NCBI RefSeq assembly: GCF_963662255.1
Contig: NC_085046.1
Location: 135,513,392-135,577,391 of the forward strand
DNA length: 64,000 nucleotides
Reading direction: 5' to 3'
From: Cinclus cinclus
Lineage: Eukaryota > Chordata > Aves > Passeriformes > Cinclidae
A program made the translations under genes and the position numbers. Below the pieces are notes generated by a model that was not told the origin of the DNA, ran no database searches, and was given only the letters and a program-made list of their open reading frames with translations. Positions within the stretch are counted from its first letter, which is position 1. Each line of letters opens with the position of its first letter. Shown here one piece after another: positions 49,028 through 62,065 of the stretch.

Positions 49028-50138
49028 TCTGGTTATGCCTTGAAGGCACCTCCATGAGACCTTCCTCTGTGAATTGATGAGACCAATTGGAGGCTGCTTT
49101 AGTTGTTGCCCCCAGGGCTTTGGGTGCTGGGCAGGGCAGAGGGAGAACCCCCGGGCTGCGGCTGGAGCTGGGGGCGGGCAGCGCCGGAGGAAAGCCATGG
49201 ACACACGGCCTTGGCACCCATTTCTCCTCTGGATGCACTTTGCAGTTCTCGTCCTGCCCCTCCAGCATGGCCTGGGCACCCTGAGATCCTGACACAGCTC
49301 CAGCATGGCCTGGACCAACTCCTGAAACTTCTGTGTGAGATTTTAACTTTTCCAATGCTTGGATAAGACTTACGGATTTCCCATCTTTGCTTGGGTGACA
49401 AGAAGAAGAACAGAAGGGATACACTGAAGTCAATAAAGCAAAAGCTGAGTTTCCAGATGGAAAGAGAATGAGGAGATGCCATGAAAGTTGGCTGGAAAAT
49501 CTTTTTTGTAAGCTGTAAGGGTGAACTGTACTATGCTAAAAAATTCTTTTAAACCATGGAGAAAGACATGGGGAGTGAGGTGTGAAATGCTTGGAAGATC
49601 CTTTGCCCTGAGGGAAAAAGGGAGATCTCTGTTCCTGGGAATGAAGTACAGAGAGAAGAGAGCTAAAGAGAACTTGTGCGTTTACGTAGCTCATCCTTAA
49701 AAGTAGTACCCTATGAGATTGACATGGCCCCCAAGCACAGCTCTGGAAAGGCTGTGAGGGTGGGAGAAGTTTCATGATTGCAGATTGCCAGGCGGCTGCT
49801 ATTTGTGAAATATTGAAGTCAGGAGAGAACTGATTTTTTTCCTCTCTTAAAAAGATCCCTATAGCTGAACAAGAAGAAACTCCTCTCCCTAAAGTAAACT
49901 GAAAAAGATATTTAAGTAAGAAATTGACTGAAGTGTCTCTGTATGTTGTTAAGCTGTGAAAAGAGAGACGAGGAACTAGTCTAAAAATCTGTTCTAAATG
50001 TATTATTATTTTCTTTGTGTTGCTAATCAAGTGTTTCTTTATCCCCTTTTAAGTTTTTGGCCTGTTTTGCTTTTGTTCCTAATTCTATTTCATAACAAAA
50101 GGTAAATATATTAAAATTGGCCAACTCAAACTATTACA
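49028..50138 (+). mobile_element. ERV LTR-derived region, plus strand, 3' end defined
   Basis: The 3' end is set by CTATTACA at 50131-50138, followed after four T by a tRNA-Gly-type primer-binding site. Upstream is AACAAAAGGTAAATATATTA, whose decayed ATAAATAT-like signal suits the end of an LTR. The leftmost 300 bases (49075-49310) are GC-rich with many TG/CA dinucleotides, consistent with CpG decay. The left boundary is uncertain, and two LTRs could be joined. Overlapping open frames of 60-164 codons on both strands have no domain signatures. Confidence 0.55.
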
Positions 50139-50142
50139 TTTT

Positions 50143-50160
50143 TGGTGCATTGGCCAGGAA
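50143..50160 (+). other. Retroviral primer-binding site, tRNA-Gly(GCC) type
   Basis: The 18 bases TGGTGCATTGGCCAGGAA are complementary, with a single mismatch, to the 3' end of vertebrate tRNA-Gly(GCC) including its CCA. The mismatch is what decay of a CpG (CCGG to CCAG) would give. The distance of four bases from the CA end of the LTR is right for a retroviral primer-binding site. Only a trace of the internal region survives beyond it. Confidence 0.75.
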
Positions 50161-53100
50161 ATTCAAACTAAACTGAGACATGATTCTATACCTCTGTGAT
50201 TCCACAAAACCTAACTTTTGCATTTCTTTTAATTTGAGTTCTTAGCTCTATCACCTTATTAAAAATTAAAAAGAAAAAATAGCTCATTTTCCTTCCTTCT
50301 CTTTCCTCTTTATCTTCTAAGTGCATGAGTGGGAAAATTAGAAAAGATTAATATCCTGCTTTGAGAATGAGGGGTGAAAACCCAACTGAAACCAGCTGCT
50401 GCCACCTTGTTAATTTATCTTGTGGTAATAGTGAGAACTGGTGAATGTGGATGGGATTCTGTATCTGTTCTGAATTTTATGTTAAGTTAAACATCAACAT
50501 TCCCTACAAAAACTATTCTCATTTTGCTACTTGTTTTTCAGTCTTGAAAATATGTGCAACATTTCCTGTTCTAGTCTTAAAACAATCAGAAAGTGAATTT
50601 TCAATTTTCCTATCCAGAGGCTTAGTGTAGGATAAGACTTTCTAGATTCTCCTAAAATATTGGTGTTATACTTACTCAAGTGTGATTCAAAAGAATAATG
50701 TTGTCTATTAAGTGTTTTACTTCCCTATTACCACAGTTGCTTCTATTTACATATTAGTCTCTAGTATAGTAACAACAATACTAAATTTAGCGGTTTATAT
50801 CTTATCAGAGAAGAAAAATAAAACCTTGAACATTAAACATGCAATTATTTCTATTGGAGCTACAGTAAAACTGACTTTATTATGGTTGGGCTTTTTCGTA
50901 GGTAAACAACTACAGGAGTCTGTTAAACCAGTGAGGGCAGCTATGGAAATTTATTTTGTGGCTGAGACATCTTGGTAATTATGCAATTTATTTTTAAATG
51001 GAATAAGCACACATGAATTAAACTTCATAATTCTTTTTGTATGGACCTATACCATTAAATGAGACATGCGTAAAAAAAGCAAAGTATTTATGTGCTGCTT
51101 GCAAAGCAATCAAAATATTCAAATTTATTATATTTAAAGCAGATTAAAACACTTAATAGAAATAATGTCCCCACTGAAATGCCTGAAGGTATCTTTGAAC
51201 TTAATTGCAAAATTTCATTATATAAGATAAAAGAACAGTACCTAGCCATGATACATTTTAAACGTTGGTTTATTTTCTTCTTAGGTCCCAAGATAATGAT
51301 TTTCCAGCTGTGGCGAATGCTTCTCTGTAAATAGATTCTTCCTTCAGGAAAATAAGAAATGGCTAATAAACAAGCTTGGCATTTTCAAAGGCAATTAGTA
51401 TAGCTTGAAATTAGATATGCAAATTAGCAATGCTCCAATAAATTGGTGGTTGGTACACAGATTTTTCTCTTTAGATATACAAAAAAGCACAATCCAAACC
51501 ACAAAAGGAATTATTTTTTGCTTAATTTTACCTTAAACCAGTCTAGAGATTTTTAGCTTTCTACTCACAGTAAGCAGCAGAGTTGGGTATGGTAATTTGA
51601 GGGCTTTTTCTTGTCTATGAGGCTATAACCATAGTTCAGAGCAATATATTTTTATGCTAAAGGTTCTTATTAGTCTCTATACAACTTTTAATATATATTA
51701 AAGTATTACTCTCAAATTACACTCACTATAATGTGCATGCTATTTTTTATCATTGTTATTGTTTTTGATATTATTAACATGTGTAGTACTTTTTAGACAT
51801 GTTAGTAACTTACATAAGAATAATGACATTTCTGAATAGGAGGGAAAGCTGAGATACTCTGTTACTTTATTCTATAAAGCAGTTGGGCTGGTCAGGCCTC
51901 CAACCAGATTCAGGCATTTGTTCATTTGTCCGAGAACAAGAACTTTTACCTTAGAATATTACTGAAAATTAGGGCTAGATAAAATGTCATGGAATTGTGC
52001 ATTTTTCTCCACATCTATAACTTAAAATACTATTATAAAAGATTATGAACTGAGATTTTGAAAAGCTCACTGGACAGCTCTGACCACCACAATTTTAGTC
52101 CAATATTCATATCTAAATTCTACACTAATTTATTTTTAGTAAGATTCATAGATGATTCTGAAACTTCAAATATCCAACCTACATTTAATGAAAAAAAATG
52201 GAAAAATAAAAAGATCATACATAGAGATTCAAATATATCAAGTGTTGCATGGTTAATAGCTCTCAGTAGAACGGGGTGGGGGGGGGACTGATTAGCCCTC
52301 TTACTCATTGACAAAAGATAGTGTTGAAAATTTTTTAAAACTGCAAGTTTTTTCAACCATAGTGTGGCATTTTCTGGCAATGACACTGCTGAATGTCTCT
52401 CATGGATATCCCATTTGGTAACTGTATTTCCTCACGCATTACTGAAGCCTGTACATCCCTTCATCCCTTTCAGCTTATTCCATCTCTTTCTTTCCTTGTT
52501 ATTGTTTTTTGGGGGGGGGTTGTCTTCTTGATTCTTCTACCTCCTGCTCTTTTTTTGCTTTTCTTCTTTTGATGCCATTTAAGTTTGATAGAGTTCAAGT
52601 TCTGGTTGTCAGATTCCTGCAAACTTTAAAAATTTGCAAGTAGACTTGGACTAGGAGGTCTATAGAAGGCAAAAAAACCCATATTTTGCTGTCTTGTCCA
52701 GAAACTTTTTTGGTATTCTTACAGGTTTTTTTGTGTTTTTTTCTTTCTTATTTTTTGTTTGTTTGCTTGTTTGTTTTTTTGGTTTTTTGTTTTTTTTTCT
52801 GTGTAAAGTCCATTTTTACTAGACCTCATTGGAGAGTTTTATCATTCTCAAACACAAGGAAGCTTTAATCAGTGTTATGTCTCATAAAATCTTACAGTGT
52901 AGCTCTCAGTTGATATTTCTCTCCCATATCTATTCATTGGTATTTGTCACTTACAGGGATTTTTCAATTAATGAAGGTATTTTGTGCCTAATGAATCACA
53001 AAGATCTTGTCATTTCTTGTGCACTGTGCAAGAAATGACCAGCTTAATAATATCAAAGGTAAATGACACAGAGACCAGTTTATAGGAGCAAAAGGGGAAA

Positions 53101-56100
53101 AAGAAATCAAATCTCAGAACTGAAGATAATTTTAAAACAAGTGATGATTCCTGAGTGAAATTCTGCCACTGCTAGCATCAGAGGAAAAATCTTTTGGATT
53201 GTCTTGAAAACATTTACTTGTGACTATTTATATAAAATTCAGGGAGAAGATGGATGTCACTACAGAGTAGCTTTGTGTGCATAAGAAAGCATGAGATTGT
53301 CTGAATGCCCTCTAGTCTATTCAATCAATACAAGAATTTGCAAACTATGTAGTGGATACAGTGAAGAAAACTAAACTGCTTTTCTATTTTTCAAGAACTT
53401 CCAGAGACTAATATAAAAATTTCACTCAAGTGGAAGCATTTGCTCTAGCATAAGGTATATGAGTACTTAGTGATTTTTAGAAGTTAGAAAATTATTTTGT
53501 TAGATTGAAGCAAATGTTTCTCCTTATGCAGTAAATTCAAAGTCTCTTTCTGGGAAACAAGATCAACCTCTTAACAGACTATTAGCCTATGAGATTTTTC
53601 TGTAAGATTTTCACTATCTGCAGTCCTTTCTTTCTTTGTACAATTATCAACAAGGACAGGATGTCCAAAACCTCCTGGTCAAGCTGAAGTTTTAATTACT
53701 CTGTAATGCTTTTAAATTTGATCTCTAACAATCAGCTGCTGATGAGGTTTACTTTTTCAAAACAAGTCATGACTTTAGCCAGTCCTCAGAGACACACAAA
53801 ATTATCCTCTCTAGTAGCCATTTAGATTCCATGTTTCTGTTTCTACCTTTTTTTTTTTTTCCAGGAGATGAAACCTTGTCACTGGATCCTGAATGTCTTA
53901 TGTAGCATTGCTCTCTAAAATCATCCTGAAACTTATTTCACTATGATGAGCACTTTCAAGACAAAGTATGTACCCAGAAATATATCTCACCGTATCTGTA
54001 AGAGTATGGTTTATAAGATTATCTTGGTGACAGTTATTCACAGTAAAGGCAAATTCAGTAAGTTTTAAAAGCCCTGGTATATAAACCATGATGTAAAGTG
54101 TATTTTAAAGAAAATGACAAACCCTAGAGCTTAAGTCAATAACAGCTGGGAATTTAAAGAAATGGTACAGCAATGACATGAAAAGTTTCAGCTAGCTCCG
54201 TTCTGTATATGTGTTTGTGTATGCGGGATTTGCTCTTTTTCCTCAAGCTGAACTGTACAGCAAGGCAATGGTATTCAATGTCTGAAAAAGCTGGTGTCAG
54301 AAGTGAAGACTGGACAAACAGAGCCTAAGGCATGGACTGGGACTCTGGGAAGATATGACAGGCAAAGGCTTTTCAGGCTTTGAGAGACCAGCAGATGTGC
54401 ATGTGTCAGTAGCTCAGGGGAGAGCTGGGGATGGAGGAAGTGATAAGAGGGGAACTCTTGACTTGATAAAGTGGAGAAAAGAAAGATCTGCCTGAGCTGT
54501 TCACAGCTGAGAGTGTTGATGGGGTTTAAGTGAGTGCTGGGGACATCATCGCTCTCTATGTCAATTCATACAGATGTACCTCTGCACTCTGTGTGTGTAT
54601 CTATATTTTTGGACATGCTTGGTCTTGCTGTCATGGAGTCATCTAAAGAGGAACATCAGCAAACAGACTGGGGAAAAGAGCTCCCCTAAGTCCCAGATTT
54701 GGGCTGCTGTTAACAACATTAATAAGGATATTGCTTATTTCAAAACTAATTATTTAACTGACATGTAAATTGCAATTTAAGAATTGGCAAAAATAGGTAA
54801 AATACTAATGGAGGTGACTTTCGATTCCCTAAAACATAAATGTAATCCCATTTTTTGGGAGCTGAGAATTTTAAGTCAGTGCTATACTACTAATTGGACT
54901 GTAATGTCTAGTGAAAGAAAACTGACTTGTAGCCACTGATTGCCCTTGGTTTTGATTGTGATCTGGCTACCTTCAGAGAAGCTTTATTTCATCCCATGTC
55001 TTTAAAACAAGGGACAATGAAACTTTAAAGCTTCAAATGTAGAATATTTGTGCCTGAATAATTCATTTTGATTTGTCGAAGAAGATAAAAGATGCGTAGG
55101 GCTTTTAACCATGCTTGTTTTCTCACAATACTGGTTTTTGACCATCAGTTACAGCAAATCATAAAAAATAACCTCAAACTTAGATTCAGATATTTCCACC
55201 TCTTTTTATTTTGCAAACAAGATTGCAAAAGTAGCTTAAGAGACCAAGATTATGTATAGATATAGTATATTTTAGTAACATTACTGTAATATATGACATT
55301 ATAGCCAGCTATGTGGAATAGAGAAAAAATGTAGCATACCTGAGCTATAATCAGAGGCAGACAATGTTTGGAATAGAATATTCTGTACATCACTCCCTAA
55401 GATTTCTAATATGGATTTTGAGTAATAAAATTTGTTCCTACCTTAATAAGGTAATGACTAATTATATATCGTATATATTCTGTGCCATCTTAGACTTTTT
55501 TTTTTGGCAGCCTTATCTCATAAGATGGGTGTTCCTTTCTCCTAGTCATCCTGCCTGTCTTTCACTTCAGTTCAGCTCATCTTCATTACAATAAAGAACC
55601 AGAGCTGTATACGGAATTTCAGATTAATTCTCAGTGGTGCCATTTATAAAAAAGGTAGCACTTCTTGGTTCCTGATGTATCTGTCTTGGAGTATTCTGGC
55701 TGTATAGCCTCCTTTCTTCACAAAGCTTACCCACAATTCAGTTATTTCTGAATAATGAACACAACAGCTTATAGCTTTTTTTAATAGAACCTAGAACTGC
55801 CAATTTTCATTTCTAATACAATTCATTTTCCTGGTTTAATCCTACCATTCTCCTGTTTTTCCCTCTTCTGTTGTATCCTGTCTCTCTGTATTGATAATGT
55901 CTCAACTTAATGCTGTCAGCAGACTTTATCACTATACTACTAACTTTGGTGCCACAGTGATTAATTAGACTAATAATAAAACCAACCAAAGTAACACCTT
56001 TATCTAAAAATAAAAATGGCTACTTTTATTACAGTAATAATATTCAGAATAAAACAGCAACATGTGGAGTGGTGTTAAATGTTGATTGTTCTTAAAGGAC

Positions 56101-59100
56101 TGGAAGTAACTATATGTCAGATGGTTTTCTTGACTTAATAGTTTCAATTCAACAAGTATAAATTTCAAGTAAACTTGGGTTGTAAACCAATAAGATTATT
56201 TAAAATTAAAATATAAAAATGAGAATGACCTACTTTCATGACTTTAAGCATAAAGGAGCCTACAACAAACCTTAAAATTAATAAATCTTCATGATAATTC
56301 CATGGGAAGACTGAGACTACAGCTAGCTCCTTCCATCTTTATATATAAAGATGGTAGCTGAAACTAACCAGATCATAGCTGATGCATCTTTCACAGAAAT
56401 TAATCAGTTTTTTTTGTTAGGTAAGAGATTTATGCTGAAGTTTATCATAAACCAGAAAATACTAAAACCATATTTGAATTTTCAAAATAAAGCTGCATAA
56501 AATTTAGTTAAGCAAGCTAGGATTATGTAAAAAAAAAAAATTAAAACCTCTTGAAAAAAAATATTCATCAATGAACAGACCTGTCAATGTAAATGGGAAT
56601 AAAAAATCAAATTCAGCAGGATGGTAATTTTTGTATGGTACACCAGTTGCATGTCTGATTTGAACTGAATCCTTCTTTAATTTTCAAAATCTGCATTATC
56701 ATTTAAAGAAATTTAAGTGATTTTTATAAGTGATTGCAATGCACACACGTCTTAGGAGAAACACATATTAGGAAGCAAAGAGTACCAGCAGAGTTCTGAT
56801 TCTAAACTGCATCATTGATGAAGTGATGTTCTGCTGGTGTCCAGATTATTGTTTGCAAATTGTCTTAACATGTACTCCTGACAAACAGTGTGCACGTATA
56901 GAAGCAGTATTTTATAAAACAATGTTTTTTGACTGCACCTTCTTCTCTCTTCACACAGTTAGATGCTATGGGCATGCTCTATCTACACAAAGGTTTTGTA
57001 AGTAGGCAGAGAAAAATCTAGAAATATGGCCTTTTCAATCTCTCATTCTTGTTTCTACTTCCCCACACCTCCACCAAGGAGCAGCAGAATGAAGTAGTTC
57101 TGCAAACCAAGGAGAGTGAGTGGTGGCATTCACAGCAGGATGAGGAAAGCTCGATGCCAGCAAGGTGCTGTCCTTGGTGATGTCCTTGCTGTCCTGGTGG
57201 CTGAACAAGTTGAGCAGGGCAGTTCTGGGGCAGACAAGAGTCCAGTTTCACCTAAACACTGTTTGTGTTCAGGCTCAAGAGGGAAGGTCTGGTGGGCAGG
57301 TTAGAGATACCAGACCACTTTCAGGGCAAAGCTGCCACGTTGGTCAGAGGTCTTGAATTGTAAAGCAAATTGCAAGCAGAAGAGGTGCTGAACTCTTCTG
57401 GCTATCACAAAGATGCCTCTTGCACATGCCTTAGGTGGCCATTAGTCCAGACCACTGAAGTCCCTTCTGAGGAGAAACACAGCCCTGCCAAATGATCAGT
57501 TTTCCAAAGGAAGATTCTTCTAAACTTGTGACCTACGTTCTAACAAATCCTTTTGTAAAGTTAATCAATTACTCCAATCTCATATGAAACCTCAACACAT
57601 TTAAATGCATTTCTTAGTAAAATACATTAATTTTAATGAAATTAAAACCTCCTAATCTAAACTACTACAACAGCTCATTATAAAAAAAGAATAGGAAAGA
57701 ATATATATATATCTCTTTCTACAGATTTTTTCTAAGATCTTATGCAGCTTCAGTTTATCTACAGGTACTAAGAGAACAGACTAGTTTTTATTTTTGATGG
57801 CATTGCCAAAAGAAGAATCATTAAAGTCTACAGGTTTTAAAACGGTTCTGAATCTCATTTATTTCTCTGAGAAAGCTTAAACACTGCAGTGCTGTAGGTC
57901 AGTGATTAAGTAAGTAACAAGATAATTAGTGTTTCCTCTGTTACAAAGGAAATGGCCATTCCTGTTCCACATCATTCTGCATCAATAGCTGGTATGTTTC
58001 TCTAAGATGACTAGCACTGATAAGCCAATGACTAGCCTGAGAAGAAAATATGGATTTTTTATAACGTTACCTTCCCCATAAACATCTTCATCATTCATGT
58101 GCTCTAATGGCTTCTGGACTATTTCTTGTTATCTTTCTGACTTAGTTTCTGGATGCAGAATCAGAAAGCTTGAAAAACTCAAGGAGAATGGAGAAAAGTC
58201 TGGCTCAACATTCTTACGAGCAATTAAAAGGAAACCTTTTATAAGATTTTGAAATAGGTGTTAGAAAGGCGTGATAAAACATGAGTAAGAATCTACAGTA
58301 TAATCTAAACTAGAAAAAACCTCACTGCTTAAAGAACATATACAGAACACACAAGGAAAGCAACATGAGAAAAGAAACCTTTAGTTTCCAGAACTTATGT
58401 TATTGAATTTAGCCCATCAGTCTAGTCTTCTTTAAGAAACCAATCCAATTTCACTGAAACATCAAAATTAAAGACAATGAAGCATGTTAAGTGAATGGTA
58501 TCATGTTCAATATACTGAATCCTAGAAAATAATTACTTGTCTTGCTGAGAAGACAGATGCAGGCAATGCAACACTTCAGTGTTAAAATAGGCTGTCTTTC
58601 ACAGACTATATAAAAATGTAAATGCCAGTTTCTTGCTCTGTGGTAGATAATACCCAGTTTTACATCACAGCTTCTTGCTTCAAATTATAAACTAGTGTCA
58701 GTGAAACTAGCATGTAGAGCATCATACTGCATGGAGACTATTCATTGTCCCATGCATTCAGTGGTACTGGGAAAGTAAAATGATATAATGTACATGCAGA
58801 CTGACAGCTAGATTCCTATCTAGCCTCATTGTAAAACATTTATTGTGTTTGCATGAATGTAAAGAATATCACAGAGTATTATAATAATGTTGTAACTGAC
58901 CTTTTAGCACTGTAGATTTATATTAAATTACTGTTGATTAGCCTATGATTGTGGTTTATAGATATGTTAGCAAAAGGTATTTCAAAATTTATTGAGCTAT
59001 CTAAATCCAAAGTTATTTGAATACCTGCTTTAAATCACAAAAAAAATAATGTATAAAGTTAAAAAAAAACTTGCAGGAAAATAGTATTTGATAACACTTA

Positions 59101-59532
59101 TCTTTTTTGTTGTAAGCATTTATTACCAAAAGAAACTGAATAAGTAGTAGTTGGTATCAAGATTTTACAAAGTCACTAATTCTAGGGAATTGTATGTAAT
59201 GTACATATTCAACAACTATATCACACTCAGTGAGAAGGCTGGGGGTGCACAATGAGTTGGGAAGAAACACAGCCAGGAGAGCTGACCCCAGCTGGCCAAA
59301 GAGACAACCCAGACCATATGGTGGTGTTTAAATTATAAAACTGGAAGGAGAGGGGAGTTATTCAGGGTGATGGTGTTTGTCTTCTCAGATCATCATTCTG
59401 TGTGATAGAGTTCTGCTTTCCTGAGTGTGGCAGAACACCTGCTTGCCCATGGGAAGTGGTGAATTAATTCCTTGGTTTACTCGGCTTGGATGCTTGGATG
59501 TTCCTTGACCTACTAGCTGTCTTTATCTTAAT
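50161..59532. other. Repeat-poor AT-rich DNA, about 9.4 kb
   Basis: This is the longest stretch in which I recognise neither a gene nor a transposon. Low-complexity patches are a G run near 52274-52287, a G run near 52511-52520, and a T/G-rich tract (GTTT and GTTTTT units) at 52722-52800. Segments at 54240-54560 and 57040-57500 are richer in G+C and complex, and may be old repeats or unique sequence. Open frames are at most 88 codons. Confidence 0.5.
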
Positions 59533-60093
59533 CACTATGGTTTAAACCCATCCAGTGACTAAACCACTGCAGCCACTTGCCCATTTCCCCCCCACCACCA
59601 CATCCCTGGTGAGACAGAGAGGAGAATCAGAAAAGGGGAAAAACCGAGAATGCTAAAAATAATACCTGCAATATATTAAAAAAAAAAAAAAAAGGAAGAG
59701 AGAGAGAGAAAAAAAAAAAACCCACAGGAATAACAAGTGATACACAATACAATTTCTCACCACCTGCTGGCCAATGCCCAGCCTTTCCCCAAGCACTGAT
59801 CAGGCCCTCCTGGCCAGGTCCTGCCAATTCATAGGCTGAGCATGGCATCATATGGTATGGGATATCCCTTTATCCAGTTTGTGTCAGGTGTTCTGGCCAT
59901 ACTCCACCCCAGATTCTGGTGCAACTCCCCACCGGTAGAGAATGGGAAACTGAAAATTCTTGGATTCAGTGCAAGCACTGCCCAGCAACAACTAAAACAT
60001 CAGCATATTATCAGCATCATTCTTTTACTTAACTCAAAATATAGCACTGCAGCTGCTACTAGAAAAAAAGCTATTGCAGACAAAACCAGAACA
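59533..60093 (-). mobile_element. ERV solo LTR, minus strand (family A), near full length
   Basis: Family landmarks in order: ATGGTTTAAACCCATCCAG near 59537, CACAATACAATTTCTCACCACC near 59744, GGCCAATGCCCAGCC near 59769, CATCATATGGTATGGGATATC near 59847, CCAGTTTGTGTCAGGTGTTC near 59874, AACTAAAACATCAGCATATTATC near 59990, AACTCAAAATATAGCACTGC near 60031 and the terminal AAAACCAGAACA at 60082-60093. An A-rich and GA-rich expansion occupies 59679-59720. The left terminus is decayed and no target-site duplication was found. The 108-codon frame over it is spurious. Confidence 0.85.
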
Positions 60094-60436
60094 TCAACCC
60101 ATACGTTTTTTCACTTTTATTCTTCCAGTTCTTTCTCCCATCCTATCCAGGGAGAAGTGGATGAGTAGCTGTTTTGTCCTTAGGTACTGACTGGAGTTAA
60201 TTCACAGCACTGCCAGATAGTGGCATCTGACTAAAGTTATTACACTAAATTTATCACTGACTTTATTTAGAATTTTTATGAGGCATTACATTGTGTTCCT
60301 TAAATTAAACGACTTCAGGGATAGATACAATTATTTTTCAAAATATTTGTCTCTGCAGTCTTGTCTAAAATTTCACTTGCATCTAGGAAAAAAAAAATAC
60401 ATTTTTTATGATCCAATTAGTGAGAGGTGCCTCTGC
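60094..60436. other. Anonymous DNA between LTRs
   Basis: No gene or repeat family is recognised. Confidence 0.45.
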
Positions 60437-60672
60437 CTGAATTAAAGTAAAATATCAGTGTTCCTTAGTGAAGCTGCCTGTGAATAATATTGTTGTATGT
60501 TCAGTCACTTTTGCAAACCTTTTTCACACTTAAAATACTAAAAGGCAATCAGCATCATTTTCCTGAAACTATGATTTGAATCCTTCCAGGATGATCTGCA
60601 AAAGGACACTCAAGTGGCACAACTTAGATTGCTAAGAATTATGAGGGACTTTTTCATATGCTGAAGTCAATA
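60437..60672 (-). repeat. Copy 1 of a 240-bp duplicated block next to an LTR
   Basis: Matches 62066-62333 in the same orientation, with strongest similarity around CAGTCACTTTTGCA near 60503 and AGGATGATCTGCAAA near 60589 through ATTGCTAAGAATTATGAGGGA. By eye the last 60 bases are about 90% identical. It runs straight into the family B LTR, so it may be the U5 or leader of that element; strand is inferred from this. Confidence 0.7.
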
Positions 60673-61133
60673 ATGTGGATTCTATTTAAAAGCAAATGTG
60701 AGAGATTAAAAAAAAAAAAGAAAAGAGAGAGGTCAAGAAAAGGAAAGAGAGAATGAGAGAGAGAGAGAAGGTAATCAGCACCCATGGATCCAGTTGTGTC
60801 CCTTTGGTCTTCCTTCACCTTGGGTTTCTAGGTGGTGAGGATCCCAGGGTTCTTCTTCTGAGGGTACCACTTTTATACAGTCCAAGTTCCAGGTGTACAT
60901 AGAGGCTGTTCCCATAACCTGGGGTGATCTTTGTTTGACATGTATAAGCAGTCACCTCCATTCTCACAGTGCGCCACAGTGGGAATTTTTTTGTCTGGAT
61001 TCATTAACTATGATGTGCTAACCAGATCTGCCTCACCAGGCTTGAAATTAGTATCTTCTTGTTGTAAATTTCTCCTCCTGTGGTGGTTTATCTTATGGCA
61101 ATTTCCTTCTGTGGCCTTGACAGTGCTCTGACA
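60673..61133 (-). mobile_element. ERV LTR, minus strand (family B)
   Basis: On the minus strand it begins TGTCAGAGCACTGTCAAGG at 61133 and matches the LTR at 9129 through ACAGAAGGAA, CATAAGATAAACCA, GATCTGGTTAGCACATC and CCCACTGTGG. A TATA box (TATAAAAGTGG, about 60869-60879) is followed by GGATCC, TGGATCCATGGGTGC, a long C/T-rich run (GA-rich on the plus strand, 60708-60770) and a TAAATA signal-like stretch near 60686. The downstream (left) boundary is unclear, so the element may continue into 60437-60672. The 66-codon plus-strand frame at 60931 is antisense. Confidence 0.7.
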
Positions 61134-62065
61134 GAGGCAACAGCATTCTGTAAGTACTGTCATCATTAAAAATTTCCAAATATTACACTGTCATGTAAAA
61201 AAAAGAAGCTACTATTGAGAAAGGAGGGAAGAAGATTATTGTGAGTCACAGGAAATGGATTAACAAATTGTTGGACAATTAGTTAATTTATTAAAATACA
61301 ATCAGAGCTATGAAATTCGTGGAGGTCCCAAAGTTCTGAATTATAGTCTCCTAAGCAGAGTGTCAGCAATCAATCAACTTCTATATGGTCATTGTATTTA
61401 AAATTTATAAGCTATTTAAGATTTTTCAGACATTTGCTCATTGAGTAATTATGTTTACATGTGTGTAAAACCCTGAACACATTTAAACAAATCTAGCTTA
61501 CAATGTAAATTTAATATTTCAATACACTAAAAATATATAATTTAAGGGCTTTTTGTATCTGAATTGCTTCATATTCACTTCAGCCTTGCTTGCTTGGAAG
61601 AGATGAGATTATGTGAAAACTAATACACGTTTTGCCAGCAATTAATTTTATGCTCCTAATTTATTCTGAGTTGATTCCAGACTACAGACTCCAGAGAGGG
61701 AAAAATAAATGTGTATAGTGTGAGAGTGATTATGAAATAAGGATTTATTCAGATCCTTGACCATATAGCAGCACTATAAAATAATGCAGTCCCATTAATT
61801 ATCCAAATAGTGGAAAAATACCTGGGAATATCTTAGGTTTTATGGATTAGTCCTACAATAGATTTGCCAATAGAGAAGAGCACTTTTCAGGGTTTGTGTG
61901 TAAGGGGAAGAGGTGAATCTACAGAAAATAAAAAATCAGAAATATTACTGAGGCACACCTATTGCTGAGTCCCTGACTAGAGATTACCTGTTTTGTCAAC
62001 TGTTGTAAAATATGTCATACAAGACTCTTGTGTCACCTTGAAGGCACATGTTCACATCTTCACCT
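61134..62065. other. AT-rich anonymous DNA
   Basis: No gene or repeat family is recognised. Confidence 0.5.

Noticed and set aside
49010..50030. Cluster of open frames on both strands (up to 164 codons)
   Set aside because: The region is LTR-derived and GC-rich in its left part; no retroviral or host protein motif is visible.
12506..50142. Intact proviral gag, pol or env next to any LTR
   Set aside because: No frame beside an LTR shows protease, polymerase, integrase or envelope motifs; most LTRs with defined ends have target duplications consistent with solo status.
60280..61138. GAGGC at 60280 and at 61134 as a target-site duplication for the family B LTR
   Set aside because: The left copy is not followed by TG, so it would give an LTR without a proper end; likely coincidence.
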